Source: Pigoraptor vietnamica (taxonomy: Eukaryota > Opisthokonta > Filasterea). From it: a DNA stretch of 21,470 nt. This document shows, one piece after another, positions 18,917-21,470 of the stretch. The notes under the pieces were generated by a model that did not search any database, had not been told where the DNA came from, and saw nothing but the letters and a program-made list of their open reading frames with translations. Every line of letters starts with the position of its first letter. Position 1 is the first letter of the stretch. The stretch is taken from contig CALSCQ010002072.1 in the NCBI GenBank assembly GCA_943704525.1, positions 1-21,470 of the forward strand. Direction: 5' to 3'. The position numbers and the translations under genes are program-made.

Positions 18917-21385
18917 ATGGGGGCGCAGGCATCCTCTCCCGCACGGGAAGACGTCGGCGGCGAGGCGTGTTCGACAGACGAACCTTCGGCGAAGGCCGTC
19001 CACGCTGTGTCGACGGGGCAAACACCTCTCAGCGTCAAGCAGGCCGCTATCCAATTTTCGTTCGCGGAACGTCCCGTTTCTGCTGCGTCGGCCGAAGATG
19101 CGCTTTCGGAGCAGCTCTCGCGTCTCTCTCTGTCTCCGTCGCCGAGTGCTGTGCTGCCTTTTGACGGCACACCAACGTCAGTAACGCCTGTACCGCGCGC
19201 ACCCATCGCGACACTGGCCACTCTCGACGCAATCAGGTCCCCTGACGCCGAACCCCCCAAAGTGGGCTTTGCATTCTCTTCGCCTGTGAGGGAAGCGACG
19301 AGCGCCCCTGCGAACTCGCCGAATAACACCGACAGCGACCCGTCGTCACGTGTCGCGAGCGCAGCGAATCACGCGACTCCTCCTTCGTCGTCGCTCTTTT
19401 CTTTCTCCGCGGGCTCGCCTGCGTCGACGTCCCCAGTTTTCGCGTTTTCGGCGCCGTCGCCAGTCCGTCGCACGGACTTGCCATCCGCAAGCGCGGCTGC
19501 GAGTTCCCCGTGCAAGGCCCCTTCGAACGCGTCAGGGTCCCCGGCTGCTTCCGCAAAGTCGGCTGTGAACCCGCAAGTGCAATCCCCAGGCCAGCAAGCG
19601 GCGCGTGCGGGTGCGGGTGCGGGTGGCAGTGGCGCGCTACCAGGGGGCAGTGCTGAGGGACCTTCTCCGTCCGCGGCGACGATTGTGCCACCGACTGTTA
19701 AGGGGGCTTCGACTGTCCCGAACGCACCGGCGCGCGAGGAACCCGCGACAGTTCAGCGGACGACCGCTGCTTTCATCGTGCGAGAGCGACCAGTGCTCAC
19801 CGCCCGCCCCCATCAGGATTCTCCGCTGAGCGACACGGTGCGGCGGGCCTTGTTCGCGCCCAAGGCGTCCTCTCCCCCGCCGTCGCGTGACGTCGCGGCC
19901 GCGCCCGACACTTCGTCAAAGGACAGTGCGCCGTCTGTCGTCGCTTCGGCCGAACACGCCCTGTGTGCGGCCCCCTGCCCCTCGAGTTCGCGAAACGGCG
20001 GGCGAGGTCGCCAGCGGCCGAGATATCGCCGTGCAACGCCCCGCAGGCGCACGCTTATGCGCACGGCACACGACGACGATGGAGACGGGGACGTGTTCGA
20101 TGCGACGCAGCCCTCGTTCTTGTTGCAGCTTCCCGTCGAGGTCGTGGAGGTCCACATTATGCGGTTTCTGGGCGCGCGCGATTTGGCCTCGCTGGGCCGT
20201 GTGTGCCGGTCGCTGCGTTCGCTCACGCAGGACGTTCGCACTTTCTGCCTCTCGCCCATGTGTGCGTGGATGTTCGTGCGCGCGGAATGGTTCCGGGAGG
20301 AGGTTAGTGCCACGCTGCCGCTGGACCGCGTCCACATTGCGCTGTCTGCGCACGACATCTTCGCCGGAGATCAATTCGTTGCCTTGAATTCCCTCGCGGG
20401 GGTTCACTCGGCGCGCGTGGAATTGTTCCAGTCTCTCAATTTCGAGGCTTTTGCTGCGGTGCACACTCTGGAGATTTCGCGCTGCTTTCTGACCGACAAC
20501 GACGTCGAACGCCTGCGCGGCGTGCACACGCTGACGCTTGACAGCTGCTGGGGATTCCATCGCGTGTCTGCACTCGCCGCGTTGCACACACTCCACTTGC
20601 GCGGGTGCGATTGCGACGACGTCTCTGCTCTGGGACACGTCCACACGCTCTCGCTTGTTATGTGCAACAAGGTCGTCGACGTGTCGGCCCTCGGTGGCGT
20701 CCACACGCTCGATTTGAGCATGTCCACGAAAATAACGGACCTGTCTGGACTGTCCGGCGTCTACTCGCTGACGATGCGGACCTGTTACAACCTCCTCAAC
20801 GTTGCGGCACTCACCGGCGTTCACACGGTCGATCTCAGCGGGTGTTACAGGCTGGCGAACGTGAACGCGCTGTGTGCCGCCCACACTGTCGTCCTCAACG
20901 ATTGCTGCTCCTTGCGCGACGTCTCTCGTCTCGGCGCCGTCCATACCTTGCAGCTGCGCGGCTGCTTTGGCGTGCGTGACGTTACGGCGCTTGGAAGGGT
21001 TCATACGCTCGACTTGAGTGATTGCACGCACATTCGAGACGTTTTTGCGCTGAGCAATGTCGCCAATCTTCGCTTGTCTCGATGCCTGCGCCTCGCGGAC
21101 GTGTCCCCTCTGCGCAATGTGTGCGTGCTTGACCTCAGCGGCTGCCTGTCAATAACGGACGTTTCGTATCTTGGGCGGACGCGAAAGCTCGACCTCAGCG
21201 GCTGCGTCGGGATTACGGACGTGTCGGCACTGTCCAACGTAAGGTGCCTCAATCTAAGCGGGTGCACTGGCGTCACGGACGTCTCTTCGTTGCGAAATGT
21301 TGTTGAGCTCGACCTGAGGGGCGCTTGCAACGCGCGGGGCGCTGAAATCCTCGTTGGCTGCGTGCTGCGTCTTATTGTGGATTGA
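18917..21385 (+). CDS. F-box protein with 20-residue leucine-rich repeats, intronless
   Basis: One uninterrupted frame of 822 residues. I chose the ATG at 18917 for its strong context (gcgccATGGgg); the frame is open upstream but has no better ATG. The N-terminus MGAQASSPARED fits an N-myristoylation signal (Gly2, Ser6). Residues 10-360 are Ala/Ser/Pro-rich and disordered, with scattered FxF motifs (LFSFSAG, VFAFSAP). A basic block (RGRQRPRYRRATPRRR, about residues 361-385) precedes an acidic DDDGDGD patch. The F-box is at about residues 400-440 (LLQLPVEVVEVHIMRFLGAR, then LASLGRVCRSLRSLT). About 15 repeats follow to the C-terminus, most of exactly 20 residues with pattern VHTLDLSGCxxITDVSALGx. 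By family it should be a substrate adaptor of an SCF-type ubiquitin ligase through Skp1; the repeats would bind the target. All other genes here are rich in introns. Confidence 0.92.
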   Translation: MGAQASSPAREDVGGEACSTDEPSAKAVHAVSTGQTPLSVKQAAIQFSFAERPVSAASAEDALSEQLSRLSLSPSPSAVLPFDGTPTSVTPVPRAPIATLATLDAIRSPDAEPPKVGFAFSSPVREATSAPANSPNNTDSDPSSRVASAANHATPPSSSLFSFSAGSPASTSPVFAFSAPSPVRRTDLPSASAAASSPCKAPSNASGSPAASAKSAVNPQVQSPGQQAARAGAGAGGSGALPGGSAEGPSPSAATIVPPTVKGASTVPNAPAREEPATVQRTTAAFIVRERPVLTARPHQDSPLSDTVRRALFAPKASSPPPSRDVAAAPDTSSKDSAPSVVASAEHALCAAPCPSSSRNGGRGRQRPRYRRATPRRRTLMRTAHDDDGDGDVFDATQPSFLLQLPVEVVEVHIMRFLGARDLASLGRVCRSLRSLTQDVRTFCLSPMCAWMFVRAEWFREEVSATLPLDRVHIALSAHDIFAGDQFVALNSLAGVHSARVELFQSLNFEAFAAVHTLEISRCFLTDNDVERLRGVHTLTLDSCWGFHRVSALAALHTLHLRGCDCDDVSALGHVHTLSLVMCNKVVDVSALGGVHTLDLSMSTKITDLSGLSGVYSLTMRTCYNLLNVAALTGVHTVDLSGCYRLANVNALCAAHTVVLNDCCSLRDVSRLGAVHTLQLRGCFGVRDVTALGRVHTLDLSDCTHIRDVFALSNVANLRLSRCLRLADVSPLRNVCVLDLSGCLSITDVSYLGRTRKLDLSGCVGITDVSALSNVRCLNLSGCTGVTDVSSLRNVVELDLRGACNARGAEILVGCVLRLIVD

Positions 21386-21470
21386 AGAAGGGCGATTTGG
21401 GAGGCGCTTTTCCCATGATTGTGAGCTTTCGGGCGTGAGATTGTTTGGCGTGTATAGGGCCTTGCCGGGG
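21386..21470. other. 3' flank of the F-box gene
   Basis: The last 85 bases after the TGA hold no AATAAA and no recognisable feature. Confidence 0.6.

Noticed and set aside
18486-19184. 232-codon plus-strand open frame
   Set aside because: It is antisense to exon 1 of the ER-protein gene and then overlaps the F-box gene in another frame; composition is Arg/Ser-rich with no domain.
19916-21031. 371-codon minus-strand open frame
   Set aside because: It is antisense to the F-box/LRR gene; the repeat and codon bias keep the opposite frame open.
1-21470. tRNA, rRNA or transposase genes
   Set aside because: I looked for cloverleaf ends, A/B box motifs and recognisable transposase or reverse-transcriptase motifs on both strands and found none I could support.

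Overview
This window looks like nuclear DNA of an intron-rich unicellular eukaryote. Four of its five clear genes are cut into 6 to 23 exons by introns of about 70 to 570 bases. Base composition is GC-leaning, and the introns are loaded with CA/TG microsatellites and minisatellites. The species cannot be named from the sequence. The RA + leucine-rich-repeat + PP2C protein resembles fungal adenylate cyclase and animal PHLPP, which hints at an opisthokont or a related protist, but that is inference. I rebuilt the exons by hand. In all genes but one the splice phases close and the summed coding length is a multiple of three.

Layout, left to right. (1) 1-7396, minus strand: a very large gene running off the left edge, with an RA domain, about 20 leucine-rich repeats, a Ser/Thr-rich linker and the start of a PP2C domain. 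(2) 7397-7949: a divergent promoter region with a perfect TGACGTCA palindrome, a second full copy and half sites. (3) 7950-10863, plus: a ten-exon, 440-residue multi-pass membrane protein, possibly reticulon-like, with a disordered tail; one of its introns holds an assembly gap inside poly-C. (4) 10864-11263: convergent spacer. (5) 11264-15020, minus: an EF-hand protein of about 545 residues in at least ten exons; one of its introns contains a poly(A/T) tract and a small plus-strand ORF. (6) 15021-15792: spacer with an AT-rich patch. (7) 15793-18700, minus: a six-exon, 297-residue type I ER membrane protein with signal peptide, one membrane helix and a C-terminal KKxx signal; its introns carry two minisatellites and a hexamer array. 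(8) 18701-18916: a second divergent promoter with TGACGTCA. (9) 18917-21385, plus: an intronless 822-residue F-box protein with exact 20-residue leucine-rich repeats and a likely N-myristoylation signal.

The genes do not form an operon or an obvious pathway. The most interesting points are the intronless 20-residue-repeat F-box gene in an otherwise intron-dense neighbourhood, the unusual splice-donor usage (GTG-start donors, often GTGCGT) together with repeat arrays that copy or pair across splice sites, and the shared CRE-type palindrome in both divergent promoters beside a cAMP-cyclase-like gene.
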